Source: Ewingella sp. CoE-038-23
GTDB lineage: Bacteria; Pseudomonadota; Gammaproteobacteria; Enterobacterales; Enterobacteriaceae
Reading direction: 5' to 3'
Assembly: GCF_040419245.1 (NCBI RefSeq)
Contig: NZ_JAZHOH010000001.1
Location: 4,588,001 to 4,652,000, forward strand
Length of the DNA: 64,000 bases
Within the stretch, counting starts at the first letter, position 1. Every line of letters starts with the position of its first letter. The notes beneath the pieces were generated by a model. It did not search any database. It had not been told where the DNA came from and saw only the letters and a list, made by a program, of their open reading frames with translations. Shown here piece by piece: positions 8,669 through 17,584 of this stretch. A program made the position numbers and the translations under genes.

Positions 8669-9908
8669 TTTCCCGAAGCTGCGACTGTTTTTTTATCGCC
8701 GTATTACCAATTAATACACTCAAAATTGTCGCAAGTCCAAAGATTGCAGCTGCTTCGGAGCTAAAGAACAGTACATCACTTAAACCGTAGGTCATCATGG
8801 CTAATGTTATCGCCAAGAGAGCGGCATTTTTTTGTACTCTAAACGCAAGGATTAACAACGCTATATACAGCGCTAATAAGAGAATCACCCCCCAAACGCC
8901 ACGAAGAGAGTAGTTATCAATAATCTCATTATGCAGGTGAATAGTTACATAGGGTACGGCATCTGCTAATTCGGGGTCTTTAAGTGCTATCGCGGCGATA
9001 TCCTTACCGCGTTGTTCAGCCGATTGGCCAAGTAAATGTTTATTACCGGTAATAATTCCCGCTTTCAACATCGCGATCCGATCCCCCACTGAGTTTTCAC
9101 GCGTCGAGATCGATTGTTGAGCTATATCTGCTCTAAATGCTGCTATTCTTTTTTCAATAACATCTTTAAGAAAGTAAGAGCTTAAGGCTATCAGTACAAC
9201 CACGGCTATGCCGTAAGTGTATTTCTGTTTCGTCGAGACGTTTCTAGAAAAGGTGAACATCAATACACTGACTACTGGGAAAACAAGTATTGCTGCGCGT
9301 GTCTCTGTATGAATAATTGAAACGAAGCTAATTAAGAAGCCCAAAGAAAAGAAGATGGCATTGAATTTGTTTTTAAGCTGAAGTAGGGAATAGAGCATTA
9401 AAATATTAATGGCCGTTATTATATAAGCTGCAACGGTTGCTCTATCAAAATTTAACTCAATACGTAAAGAGGTAGCATGCATCGACTGGTATATAGCGTA
9501 ACCGTTTACAGCGATGCCCAAGGTGATAAGTGCTGGAATAAGCCAGTTTTTTACTTTTAACTGCTCATTAAGTGCAATGAGTAATATAAATCCTGTTGCA
9601 ATTAATATTTTCCCAGTTACAAAATATGCCCGATAGAGGTCAATGTATTCGTCAGGTTTTTTGAAAGCTTCAACCCAAAAAAGGTTGGCAAGTCCTAGCA
9701 CCACAAAGGACAGAGGGGCTAATAATAAACACTTTTGACGAGTGTAGTATTTGAAGTTAAAAATAAGCGCAATAAAAGCAATGTAGCTGGTGATAAACAA
9801 AATGTTGCGGCCGTTGCCCCAGTCAAATGAAACAGTACAAATGCTGAGCAGGCATCCAAAATATATCGCGTAACTAAAAATTGGATGAGGCGTTTCTCTT
9901 CTGATCAT
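8646..9908 (-). CDS. waaL: O-antigen ligase (WaaL family)
   Basis: 420-residue polytopic inner-membrane protein. From residue ~10 to ~390 it shows some ten to twelve hydrophobic segments, interrupted by one large polar loop (about residues 250-340) containing RENSVGDRIAMLKAGI and a His in VTIHLHNEIIDNYSLRG. This matches the Wzy_C/RfaL periplasmic loop, where Arg and His residues are essential. WaaL joins undecaprenyl-linked O-antigen to the lipid A-core at the periplasmic face. Length (about 400-420) and location in the core locus between waaC and a GT2 gene fit. A Wzy polymerase shares the fold, but no other O-antigen genes are present. AT-rich. Confidence 0.82.
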   Translation of the reverse strand: MIRRETPHPIFSYAIYFGCLLSICTVSFDWGNGRNILFITSYIAFIALIFNFKYYTRQKCLLLAPLSFVVLGLANLFWVEAFKKPDEYIDLYRAYFVTGKILIATGFILLIALNEQLKVKNWLIPALITLGIAVNGYAIYQSMHATSLRIELNFDRATVAAYIITAINILMLYSLLQLKNKFNAIFFSLGFLISFVSIIHTETRAAILVFPVVSVLMFTFSRNVSTKQKYTYGIAVVVLIALSSYFLKDVIEKRIAAFRADIAQQSISTRENSVGDRIAMLKAGIITGNKHLLGQSAEQRGKDIAAIALKDPELADAVPYVTIHLHNEIIDNYSLRGVWGVILLLALYIALLILAFRVQKNAALLAITLAMMTYGLSDVLFFSSEAAAIFGLATILSVLIGNTAIKKQSQLRENEKNVVV

Positions 9909-9928
9909 CTATTTATATTCCAAATAGC

Positions 9929-11098
9929 CTATTCTTCGGCAACGTAACGAGCGAGGATAGCTTCAAACTGTTTTTTGAAGGCGCTGTAATCTAAAGATTG
10001 CGTTGTGAACCTGTGCGCGTTTTCTCGTAATTTTTGATAGTTAGGTTCTTGAATCATTTGTTCAAACGCATCTGCACACTCTAAATGACAAAGCAGTTTT
10101 GGTGTAACTAATTTATCTTCAAGCGGATCATAAACCTCATAAGGGAAATCAACTTTAATCCCCGTCAGTTTTTGGTGCTCTGCAACGCTGACTTTAGGGA
10201 CTAATCCCAGCCCACACTCTTTATCTTTCACAGCCTCGGGCTGCCCATCCACAAAGGGAAAAATAACCGGCACGCTAAAATAGAGCGCCTCAACGCAGGA
10301 GAGACCAAATGGCTCGGTCACCGGCGTGCTCATGTAGACATCGGTGCGATTGAAGAATTCACTCACATTGTCCTGAAAACCGCTAAAGGTAACGTGATTT
10401 TTCAACTCAAGCCTTTCAGTCAACTCTTCCAGCAATTGCCGGTCTGGACCTTTACCGGCAATCTCCAGTTTCACCTTGTGACCACGGTTGAGCAACTCGC
10501 GCATCATGAGAAGCGAGACGCTGATTCCTTTTAGTGTGACCAATCTTGAGGCAGTACCAATCCGAACAGTCTCAGGCAGCGTTTTGGCTTCGTAATGTAC
10601 GCCGGGTGGTGTTTCAATTCTGTTCGGTACCACTTCACATGCAATCGGCAAGTTGAATCGTAGCTCCATCACGCGTTTCGAGGCCCATGAGGCAGACATC
10701 ACGCCATCTAACATAGCGAAGAAGCCCAAGGTTTTGCTGTTTTTGGGATAGCGCCACGAACAGCCATGATCGTAATAAATGAACTTTCCGCGTTTCGGTT
10801 TTGCGGCAAGTACTGGCACTAAGTCCCATACGACAATCACATCAGCATTGGCTTTTTCGATTTTATGTTTAAGTACAAACTTTCGCAAAAACTGAGGGTA
10901 ACGCGTTGAGAAGCCGTTGAATATCCGGTTGGCATATGACACTTTTTTTCCGGCCAGCTTTTTCTCTATTTCGCTGCCTACCTGACTGTTTATACAAAGA
11001 ATCTCATTAATGTTGTCAGGATCATTATTAATGTATTGAAGGAAAAGGCGTTCAACGCCTCCCATCTTTTCCAAATTAATAACATGCAGCTTCTTCAT
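9929..11098 (-). CDS. GT4 family glycosyltransferase, LPS core
   Basis: 389 residues, GT-B. N-terminal HVINLEKMGGVERLFLQY (GGxE motif), VRIGTASRLVTLKGISVSLL opening the donor domain, and STPVTEPFGLSCVEALYFSVPVIFPFVDGQPEAV carrying the EX7E site (EPFGLSCVE). No membrane segment. Its ATG at 11098 shares one base with the waaC stop (TAATG), so it is co-translated with hldD-waaF-waaC and lies just upstream of waaL (20-bp gap). It therefore likely adds a core sugar needed early or at the O-antigen attachment point. The family does not reveal the sugar. Confidence 0.8.
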   Translation of the reverse strand: MKKLHVINLEKMGGVERLFLQYINNDPDNINEILCINSQVGSEIEKKLAGKKVSYANRIFNGFSTRYPQFLRKFVLKHKIEKANADVIVVWDLVPVLAAKPKRGKFIYYDHGCSWRYPKNSKTLGFFAMLDGVMSASWASKRVMELRFNLPIACEVVPNRIETPPGVHYEAKTLPETVRIGTASRLVTLKGISVSLLMMRELLNRGHKVKLEIAGKGPDRQLLEELTERLELKNHVTFSGFQDNVSEFFNRTDVYMSTPVTEPFGLSCVEALYFSVPVIFPFVDGQPEAVKDKECGLGLVPKVSVAEHQKLTGIKVDFPYEVYDPLEDKLVTPKLLCHLECADAFEQMIQEPNYQKLRENAHRFTTQSLDYSAFKKQFEAILARYVAEE

Positions 11099-12060
11099 TA
11101 GCGTTGCCCACCTAAAGCTTCAAATACCCTCGCCGCCGAAATAGACGACATGTCCTTGTCTTCCGCAGTTAAAGACTGCTGATTCTTGCCATAACCGCCA
11201 ATCAATCCTGGGTCGGTCGGGCCATAAATCGTAATGTTAGGCCTATCGAGGGCCGCGGTGAGGTGGCTCAAGCCGGTATCTACTGACACCACGGCTTTCG
11301 CGCCGGCCAGCACGCTGGCGACCTGTTCGAGACTCATCTTCGGCAGTACCACGACGTGCTCGAAACCCTCCGCCAGACGGCAAGCGCGCTGATGTTCGTG
11401 CTCCGCGCCCCAAGGCAGTTTAATCACAATGTCCTGATTGCTGAATAAACCAATCAGCTCGCGCCAGTGACTTTCAGGCCAGTGCTTATCGGCTCGCGTG
11501 GTGGCGTGAAGGAAAACCAGATAGCGGTTGGCATCGGCAGGCGGGTTTGCCAAAAAGCGTGCAGCGATAGCGTAATCGCCCTGAGTCTCTGGCTTCTCAT
11601 AGCCAAGGCTTTTGGCGAACAGCTCGCGCGTACGCTCGACGGCGTGCTGCTGCTTGCTTATCTCGTGGCGTTGGTTGAAAAACCAGCTGGCGAAAGGCTC
11701 GCGGGCGCTTTTGGCGTCTTGCCCATGTTTACGGCCCTTGGCGACGCGGGTGATCAGCGCCGCGCTCTTGATTAAGCCCTGTGCGTCAATCACCGCATCA
11801 TAGGTGCGCGATTGCAGTTCTCTTTTGAAATCACAGCGTTGCTGACGCGTTTCCGAGCCAAACCAGTTTTTTCTCCAGCGACGAATGGCCACCGGGATAA
11901 CGCGATCGACAGCCGGGTGCCAGCTAGGAATTTGTGCAAACCCTTCTTCCACCACCCAATCGAATGAGATACCCGGAATGGCGTTCATCGCATCAGTTAA
12001 CGCAGGAAGGGTGTGCAGGACGTCGCCCATTGATGATGTTTTGACAATCAGTACCCGCAT
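11098..12060 (-). CDS. waaC: lipopolysaccharide heptosyltransferase I
   Basis: Adds the first L-glycero-D-manno-heptose from ADP-heptose to Kdo of Kdo2-lipid A. 320 residues, GT9. N-terminus MRVLIVKTSSMGDVLHTLPAL contains the catalytic Asp of the MGD turn (D13 in E. coli numbering). VVEEGFAQIPSWHPAVDRVIPVAIRRWRKNWF is a WaaC signature, and VVSVDTGLSHLTAALDRPNITIYGPTDP forms the ADP-heptose site. It starts on a one-base overlap with waaF (TAATG) and ends on a one-base overlap with the downstream GT4 gene. Operon with hldD and waaF as in E. coli. Confidence 0.97.
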   Translation of the reverse strand: MRVLIVKTSSMGDVLHTLPALTDAMNAIPGISFDWVVEEGFAQIPSWHPAVDRVIPVAIRRWRKNWFGSETRQQRCDFKRELQSRTYDAVIDAQGLIKSAALITRVAKGRKHGQDAKSAREPFASWFFNQRHEISKQQHAVERTRELFAKSLGYEKPETQGDYAIAARFLANPPADANRYLVFLHATTRADKHWPESHWRELIGLFSNQDIVIKLPWGAEHEHQRACRLAEGFEHVVVLPKMSLEQVASVLAGAKAVVSVDTGLSHLTAALDRPNITIYGPTDPGLIGGYGKNQQSLTAEDKDMSSISAARVFEALGGQR

Positions 12061-13109
12061 TACAAATCCTTTCCTGAAACCAATAGCTGCGACAACTCTT
12101 GATATACCTGCTCGGGTTGAATGTCGATCAGACTTTGATGATAACCCTGCTCGGCATCCCCTTTACGCACCTTGTGATAGCCGGTGATCAGGCGAATCAC
12201 TTTGGCATGCTGGCTGAGCGGCGGGGTGAAGTCAGGGCTGCTCGGGCCATAGAGTGCGACCATCGGCTTGTTCAGCGCGGCTGCGACGTGCATCAGGCCT
12301 GAGTCATTGCTGACTACTGCCTGACAGGCGGCAATCAGCACTACGGCCTGATCGAGCGAGGTTTTCCCCGCCAGATTGAGGCACAGCGCCTGCGCGGAAT
12401 CCGTCAGCGCAGCGCGAATATCTTCACCCGCCGGATGGTCTTTTGCCGAGCCAAAAAGCACCACTTGATAGCCATCGGCAATCAACTTTTCGGCCAATGC
12501 GGCGTAGTGGTAGTGCGGCCAGCGTTTCGCCGGGCCAAACTCGGCGCCGGGGCAGAAGCCAATCACCGGCCTTGCAGCAGACAGCGCGAAGGCCTGGCTG
12601 ACGTTGGCGACTTCGGTCTCCGTGACGCGTAACTGCGGCCACAGCAGAGGCTGAGGCAGGTCGGCCGCAGAGTGAATCTGCTTGGCGTCATAGGCCAGCG
12701 CCACGTAGCGCTGAACCATCAAGGGAAAAGCGGGCTTATCCAGTACGCGAATATCATTGAGCAGGCCGTAGCGCATCTCGCCTCGCCAGCCGGTTCTTTG
12801 CGGAACCTTGGCGAAGAAGGGCACCAGTGCGGACTTGAAGGAGTTAGGCAGAACGAAGGCGCGCTGGTAGTGATTTTCACGCAGGGCAACGCCCAAACGC
12901 CGACGCTCACCCAGTTCCAGTGCCCCGTGCCCTAGAGGCATCGGCAGGGCGCGGCTAACTTCTGGCATTCTGTCGAGCAGCGGACGGCACCAGGCCGGTG
13001 CCATCACGTCGATTTCTGCCGCTGGCTCAATGGCCTTGATGGTGCGGTAAAGACTTTGCGACATCATCATGTCGCCCACCCAAGAAGGGCCAATGACCAG
13101 CATTTTCAT
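12060..13109 (-). CDS. waaF: lipopolysaccharide heptosyltransferase II
   Basis: Adds the second heptose to HepI of the inner core. 349 residues (E. coli 348), GT9. N-terminus MLVIGPSWVGDMMMSQSLYRTI with the catalytic GD turn; GFCPGAEFGPAKRWPHYHYAALAEKL and SNDSGLMHVAAALNKPMVALYGPSSP are donor-site motifs typical of WaaF. Lies 32 bp after hldD and is translationally coupled to waaC. The M-K-M start allows either of two ATGs six bases apart; I keep the upstream one at 13109. Confidence 0.97.
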   Translation of the reverse strand: MKMLVIGPSWVGDMMMSQSLYRTIKAIEPAAEIDVMAPAWCRPLLDRMPEVSRALPMPLGHGALELGERRRLGVALRENHYQRAFVLPNSFKSALVPFFAKVPQRTGWRGEMRYGLLNDIRVLDKPAFPLMVQRYVALAYDAKQIHSAADLPQPLLWPQLRVTETEVANVSQAFALSAARPVIGFCPGAEFGPAKRWPHYHYAALAEKLIADGYQVVLFGSAKDHPAGEDIRAALTDSAQALCLNLAGKTSLDQAVVLIAACQAVVSNDSGLMHVAAALNKPMVALYGPSSPDFTPPLSQHAKVIRLITGYHKVRKGDAEQGYHQSLIDIQPEQVYQELSQLLVSGKDL

Positions 13110-13141
13110 TACTTACACATTCCTTAACTCAACACTGAGTA

Positions 13142-14074
13142 TCAGACCGCGCGGTTAAGCCACGTCATGTATTCAGCCACGCCTTCGGCAACGGTTTTGA
13201 ACGGTTTGTCATAACCCGCGGCGCGCAATGCAGACATATCAGCCTGAGTGAAAGACTGGTAGCGGCCTTTCAGTTTTTCAGGGAATGGAATGGTTTCAAT
13301 TTGGCCTTTCTGGTGATGTTCGATCACGGCTTCCGCCACGGCCTGGAAGGACTCTGAACGGCCGGTCCCGCAGTTGAATATGCCGGAAACGCCATTCTGC
13401 CAGAACCACAGGTTCACTGCGGCGACGTCACCCACGTAGATGAAGTCACGTTTGAAATCTTCACTGCCAGCGAACAGTTTTGGATTCTCGCCCGCGTTGA
13501 TCTGGTTGTTCAGATGGTAAGCCACGCTGGCCATGCTGCCTTTGTGGCCTTCGCGCGGCCCATAGACGTTGAAGTAACGGAAACCACAAATCTGTGACTG
13601 GGCGTGCGGCAGAATTTCACGCACATATTGGTCGAACAGGAATTTGGAGTAGCCATAGACGTTCAGCGGCTGTTCGTATTTACGGTCTTCCACAAAGCTG
13701 GTGCTCTGGCTGCCGTAGGTGGCCGCAGAAGAGGCGTAGAGGAACGGAATTTCGCGCTCAAGGCAGAAGTGCAGCAGGTCTTTGGAGTACTGATAGTTGT
13801 TATCCATCATGTACTTGCCATCCCACTCGGTGGTGGATGAGCAGGCACCTTCATGGAAAATTGCGTCGATATCACCAAGGTCATCCCCGGCAACGATGCT
13901 GGCGATGAAGTCTTCTTTGTCGCAATAATCAGCAATATCGAGGTCAACCAGATTGACGAACTTGGTGCCGTCTTTCAGGTTATCGACCACTAAAATATCG
14001 CGATATCCCATATCATTAAGCGATTTAATAATGTTGCTGCCGATAAAACCAGCGCCGCCAGTGACGATTATCAT
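13142..14074 (-). CDS. hldD: ADP-L-glycero-D-manno-heptose 6-epimerase
   Basis: Converts ADP-D-glycero-D-manno-heptose to the L,D form used by WaaC, WaaF and WaaQ. It is a cytosolic extended SDR enzyme of 310 residues, equal to E. coli. Rossmann motif [14 protein letters not shown] at the N-terminus, [16 protein letters not shown], catalytic Y-G-Y-S-K (YxxxK) near residue 140, and [18 protein letters not shown]. The ATG at 14074 has AAAGGTGAG upstream and gives the family's N-terminus; a GTG nine bases upstream lies within that ribosome site and is rejected. First gene of the minus-strand hldD-waaF-waaC-GT4-waaL-GT2 run. Confidence 0.98.
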   Translation of the reverse strand: MIIVTGGAGFIGSNIIKSLNDMGYRDILVVDNLKDGTKFVNLVDLDIADYCDKEDFIASIVAGDDLGDIDAIFHEGACSSTTEWDGKYMMDNNYQYSKDLLHFCLEREIPFLYASSAATYGSQSTSFVEDRKYEQPLNVYGYSKFLFDQYVREILPHAQSQICGFRYFNVYGPREGHKGSMASVAYHLNNQINAGENPKLFAGSEDFKRDFIYVGDVAAVNLWFWQNGVSGIFNCGTGRSESFQAVAEAVIEHHQKGQIETIPFPEKLKGRYQSFTQADMSALRAAGYDKPFKTVAEGVAEYMTWLNRAV

Positions 14075-14100
14075 GAGACTCACCTTTAATCATTTAGAAA

Positions 14101-14119
14101 ACCGCGCACCATGCGCGGT
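14101..14119 (-). other. hairpin in hldD leader
   Basis: ACCGCGC / GCGCGGT, a perfect 7-bp stem with a 5-base loop. On the minus strand it is followed by TTTTC and then the hldD ribosome binding site about 20 bases further on. It could be a weak leader terminator or an mRNA-protecting 5' stem. Function is not established from sequence. Confidence 0.4.
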
Positions 14120-14317
14120 CTATTCAGTTGGCAATATCATAACACTTCATTATGTCAGTCACATTCGGAAGCTATCTGATTCGTTGGATTCTAGTGCATC
14201 AGGGCTTAAGGCGTGAACTATGCTACAAAATAAAGAAATTCTGACAGCTTCACTCGTTATTCGTTAGCCGGATTAGTAATGTGTCTGACGAATGAGTCAT
14301 TTTCAGGAGATAACGTT

Positions 14318-15514
14318 ATGTCCGCTTCGTTTTACCGCCAACTGGAAGAAGAACTTGATCAGGCGCGTGCCGATGGTCTGTTCAAGGAAGAGCGAATTTT
14401 GACCTCAGCACAGCAGGCGGAAATTACCGTTGCTGGTGGTGAACCGGTCATCAATTTCTGTGCTAACAACTACCTTGGACTCGCCAACCACCCTGAGCTT
14501 ATCGCCGCCGCCAAGGCCGGTTTAGACAGCCACGGTTTCGGTATGGCCTCGGTACGCTTTATCTGCGGCACCCAAGATGCCCATAAAGAGCTGGAAAGTC
14601 GCTTGGCCGACTTCCTCTGCATGGACGACGCCATTCTCTATTCTTCCTGCTTCGATGCCAACGGCGGCCTGTTCGAAACGCTGCTGGGGCCTGAAGACGC
14701 CATTATTTCGGATGCACTGAATCATGCGTCGATCATCGACGGCGTGCGCCTGTGCAAAGCCAAGCGCTATCGCTACGCCAACAACGATTTAGCCGAACTC
14801 GAAGCCCGTCTCGAGCAGGCCAAAGCCGAGGGCGCGCGACATATCATGATCGCCACCGACGGCGTATTCTCCATGGATGGCGTGATTGCCAACCTGAACG
14901 GGATTTGCGATTTGGCCGAGCGTTTTGACGCGCTGGTGATGGTCGATGACTCCCACGCCGTGGGCTTTGTCGGCGAGCACGGTCGCGGCACCCACGAATA
15001 TTGCGACGTGATTGGTCGCGTGGACATCATCACCGGCACCCTCGGCAAAGCCATGGGCGGCGCGTCTGGCGGCTACACCGCGGGGCGCAAAGAGGTGATT
15101 GACTGGCTGCGCCAGCGCTCGCGCCCGTATCTGTTCTCCAACTCACTGGCACCTTCCATCGTCGCCGCCTCGCTGAAAGTGCTCTCCATGCTGGAACAGG
15201 GCAGTGAACTGCGCCAGAAGCTGATGAGCAACGCCCAGCTGTTCCGCGAGAAAATGACCGCCGCCGGTTTCACGCTGGCTGGCGCTGACCACGCGATCAT
15301 CCCGGTGATGCTGGGCGAAGCGAAGCTGGCGCAAGAGTTTGCGGCGGCCTTGCAGCACGAAGGCATCTACGTCACCGGCTTCTTCTTCCCGGTGGTACCA
15401 AAAGGTCAGGCGCGCATTCGCACCCAGATGTCTGCCGCGCACAGCACCGAACAAATCGAAAAGGCGGTGGACGCCTTCACCCGTATTGGTAAAAAGCTTG
15501 GCGTGATTGCCTGA
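14318..15514 (+). CDS. kbl: glycine C-acetyltransferase (2-amino-3-ketobutyrate CoA ligase)
   Basis: Cleaves 2-amino-3-ketobutyrate with CoA to glycine and acetyl-CoA, the second step of threonine degradation after Tdh. PLP-dependent alpha-oxoamine synthase, 398 residues as in E. coli. Motifs: [51 protein letters not shown] (PLP Asp and His) and [13 protein letters not shown] with the Schiff-base Lys near 244. Start at ATG 14318 with CAGGAGA seven bases upstream; the longer in-frame start at 14279 adds 13 residues absent from the family. Nine bases separate it from tdh, forming the kbl-tdh operon. Confidence 0.98.
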   Translation: MSASFYRQLEEELDQARADGLFKEERILTSAQQAEITVAGGEPVINFCANNYLGLANHPELIAAAKAGLDSHGFGMASVRFICGTQDAHKELESRLADFLCMDDAILYSSCFDANGGLFETLLGPEDAIISDALNHASIIDGVRLCKAKRYRYANNDLAELEARLEQAKAEGARHIMIATDGVFSMDGVIANLNGICDLAERFDALVMVDDSHAVGFVGEHGRGTHEYCDVIGRVDIITGTLGKAMGGASGGYTAGRKEVIDWLRQRSRPYLFSNSLAPSIVAASLKVLSMLEQGSELRQKLMSNAQLFREKMTAAGFTLAGADHAIIPVMLGEAKLAQEFAAALQHEGIYVTGFFFPVVPKGQARIRTQMSAAHSTEQIEKAVDAFTRIGKKLGVIA

Positions 15515-15523
15515 GGAACCTAC

Positions 15524-16549
15524 ATGAAAGCGTTAGCAAAATTAAAGCGTGAAGAAGGTATCTGGATGACGGATGCGCCAGTGCCTGAGCTTGGCCATAA
15601 CGATCTGCTGATTAAAATTCGTAAAACCGCCATTTGCGGTACTGACGTGCATATCTATAACTGGGATGAATGGTCGCAGAAGACCATCCCGGTGCCGATG
15701 GTGGTCGGCCACGAATATGTCGGCGAAGTGGTCGGCATCGGTCAGGAAGTCAAAGGCTTCAACATTGGCGACCGCGTCTCTGGCGAAGGCCACATCACCT
15801 GCGGCCACTGCCGCAACTGTCGCGGTGGACGCACCCATCTTTGCCGCAACACGCAGGGCGTCGGGGTGAACCGTCCGGGGGCCTTTGCCGAGTATCTGGT
15901 GCTGCCAGCCTTCAACGCCTTCAAAATTCCAGACAACATCTCTGACGACCTCGCCGCCATCTTCGACCCACTGGGCAACGCTGTGCATACCGCGCTCTCC
16001 TTCGATTTGGTCGGCGAAGACGTGCTGATCAGCGGCGCTGGCCCGATAGGTATCATGGCGGCGGCAATCTGTAAGCACGTGGGCGCACGCCACGTGGTCA
16101 TCACTGATATGAATGAATACCGTCTGGATTTGGCGCGCAAAATGGGCGTGACCCGCGCGGTCAACGTCAAAAATGAGACGCTAGAAGAGGTGATGACCGA
16201 GCTGGGTATGACCGAAGGCTTTGATGTCGGTCTGGAAATGTCGGGCGCGCCACCGGCCTTCCGTTCCATGCTCAACGCCATGAACCACGGCGGGCGCATC
16301 GCGCTGCTGGGTATTCCGCCTTCCGACATGTCGATTGACTGGAATCAGGTGATTTTCAAAGGTCTGTTTATCAAGGGCATTTACGGCCGCGAGATGTTTG
16401 AAACCTGGTACAAGATGGCGGCGCTGATCCAGTCTGGTTTGGATCTCACCCCGCTTATCACTCACCATTTCTCTATCGATGATTTCCAGAAAGGCTTTGA
16501 CGCCATGCGTTCCGGCCAGTCGGGTAAAGTGATTCTAAACTGGGAGTAA
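15524..16549 (+). CDS. tdh: L-threonine 3-dehydrogenase
   Basis: NAD-dependent oxidation of L-threonine to 2-amino-3-ketobutyrate, which Kbl then cleaves. Zinc-dependent medium-chain dehydrogenase of 341 residues, equal to E. coli. Catalytic zinc: C38 in [12 protein letters not shown], then GHEYVGEV; structural zinc lobe [18 protein letters not shown]-binding [20 protein letters not shown] at about 167-186. Start ATG with GAGGAAC upstream. Last gene of the operon, followed by a strong terminator. Confidence 0.98.
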   Translation: MKALAKLKREEGIWMTDAPVPELGHNDLLIKIRKTAICGTDVHIYNWDEWSQKTIPVPMVVGHEYVGEVVGIGQEVKGFNIGDRVSGEGHITCGHCRNCRGGRTHLCRNTQGVGVNRPGAFAEYLVLPAFNAFKIPDNISDDLAAIFDPLGNAVHTALSFDLVGEDVLISGAGPIGIMAAAICKHVGARHVVITDMNEYRLDLARKMGVTRAVNVKNETLEEVMTELGMTEGFDVGLEMSGAPPAFRSMLNAMNHGGRIALLGIPPSDMSIDWNQVIFKGLFIKGIYGREMFETWYKMAALIQSGLDLTPLITHHFSIDDFQKGFDAMRSGQSGKVILNWE

Positions 16550-16570
16550 GTTCCAACTGCACCAAAGACA

Positions 16571-16594
16571 AAGGCCAGCATTTGCTGGCCTTTT
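16571..16594. terminator. bidirectional terminator, tdh / yibQ
   Basis: AAGGCCAGCA pairs with TGCTGGCCTT (10 bp, 2-base formal loop), followed by TTTT on the + strand and preceded by A-rich sequence. Lies between the convergent ends of tdh (16549) and yibQ (16616). Confidence 0.85.
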
Positions 16595-16615
16595 GCATTG
16601 ATAACGCAGAGTGTT

Positions 16616-17584
16616 TTACGGCTTTTGCGGGCTATTCGGCTTGTCGGCAAACCACGTGTTCCACGTGCGCTCAACAAAGGTGACGGCAGGCAGCTGTGCC
16701 ACGCTCTCACCAATAACCTTGAACATGGTATCGGCATACACCGGCGCCACAGGTTTCTTGCTGGTACAGAGGCGCGCCCCTTTAAACACCGTTTTCGGCG
16801 GCGTGACTTTGGTCGGGCTTTTGCCCGGCGGCGCGCTGCGGGTCGGCTCATTCAGCAGATCGCTTGGACGCACCAACACGATATCAGACGGCAAGTTCGG
16901 TAACATTTGCTGCAACACGCGCACCGTGGTCGGGTGCGGGTGGCCGATGGCGATGGCATAGCCATTGCGGCGCGCAAGCTGGATGGCGCGCTCAAACTGT
17001 TTGCGGATCTCAGCTTCATTCTGCACATCATCTAAAAAGACGTTTCGCTTGATGACGCGCACCTGAGTCCCGGCGGCGGCCTGCACTGACTTGGTATTGC
17101 CGATGGTCATACTGTCGAGGAAAAACAGGCTGTGGGCGTTCATCGCCTGCATCACCTTCTCCATACCCGGCAGGCTGGAGGTCATGGCGCTGCCCATATG
17201 GTTGTTGATGCCGACGGCGTAAGGGATGCTCTTAATCGCTTGATCCACAATACGTTTCACCTCTTCGCTGCTCATCGACGGCGTTAAGGTATCTTTTTCC
17301 AGCGGCTGTTTACTCAGGGGCGCCATCGGCAGGTGGATCAGGATCTCACGGCCCTGCTGGTGGGCTTTCTCCATCATGATGTGCGAATCGGGCGCATTGG
17401 GGAAAATCGCGATGGAGACGGCCTTGGGCATCTGCAACACCTGATTTTCATTCTGTTGGCGGTAACCAAAATCATCAATAAGGATGGCTAATTTCGCTGC
17501 CTGAGCCTGACAGGCAAACAGGACGGTGCCGCACAGCGCGGCTAAAACGGACTTTTTATATCGCAATGCTATCTTCCCAACCAC
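16616..17584 (-). CDS. yibQ: divergent polysaccharide deacetylase family protein YibQ
   Basis: Exported protein of the DUF610/divergent polysaccharide deacetylase family; its substrate is not known. A hydrophobic N-terminus (SVLAALCGTVLFACQAQA) ends in a signal-peptidase-like A-Q-A site. Then come KLAILIDDFGYR (paired Asp of the deacetylase fold), EILIHLPMAPLSKQP, VGINNHMGSAMT and AIAIGHPHPTTVRVLQQ, all aligned with E. coli YibQ. The C-terminal tail SAPPGKSPTKVTPPKTVFKG is Pro/Lys-rich linker. Starts within the end of envC (16-bp overlap) at GTG 17584; a TTG at 17566 is an alternative. Its constant position after envC in enterobacteria suggests, but does not prove, a cell-envelope role. Confidence 0.88.
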   Translation of the reverse strand: MVGKIALRYKKSVLAALCGTVLFACQAQAAKLAILIDDFGYRQQNENQVLQMPKAVSIAIFPNAPDSHIMMEKAHQQGREILIHLPMAPLSKQPLEKDTLTPSMSSEEVKRIVDQAIKSIPYAVGINNHMGSAMTSSLPGMEKVMQAMNAHSLFFLDSMTIGNTKSVQAAAGTQVRVIKRNVFLDDVQNEAEIRKQFERAIQLARRNGYAIAIGHPHPTTVRVLQQMLPNLPSDIVLVRPSDLLNEPTRSAPPGKSPTKVTPPKTVFKGARLCTSKKPVAPVYADTMFKVIGESVAQLPAVTFVERTWNTWFADKPNSPQKP

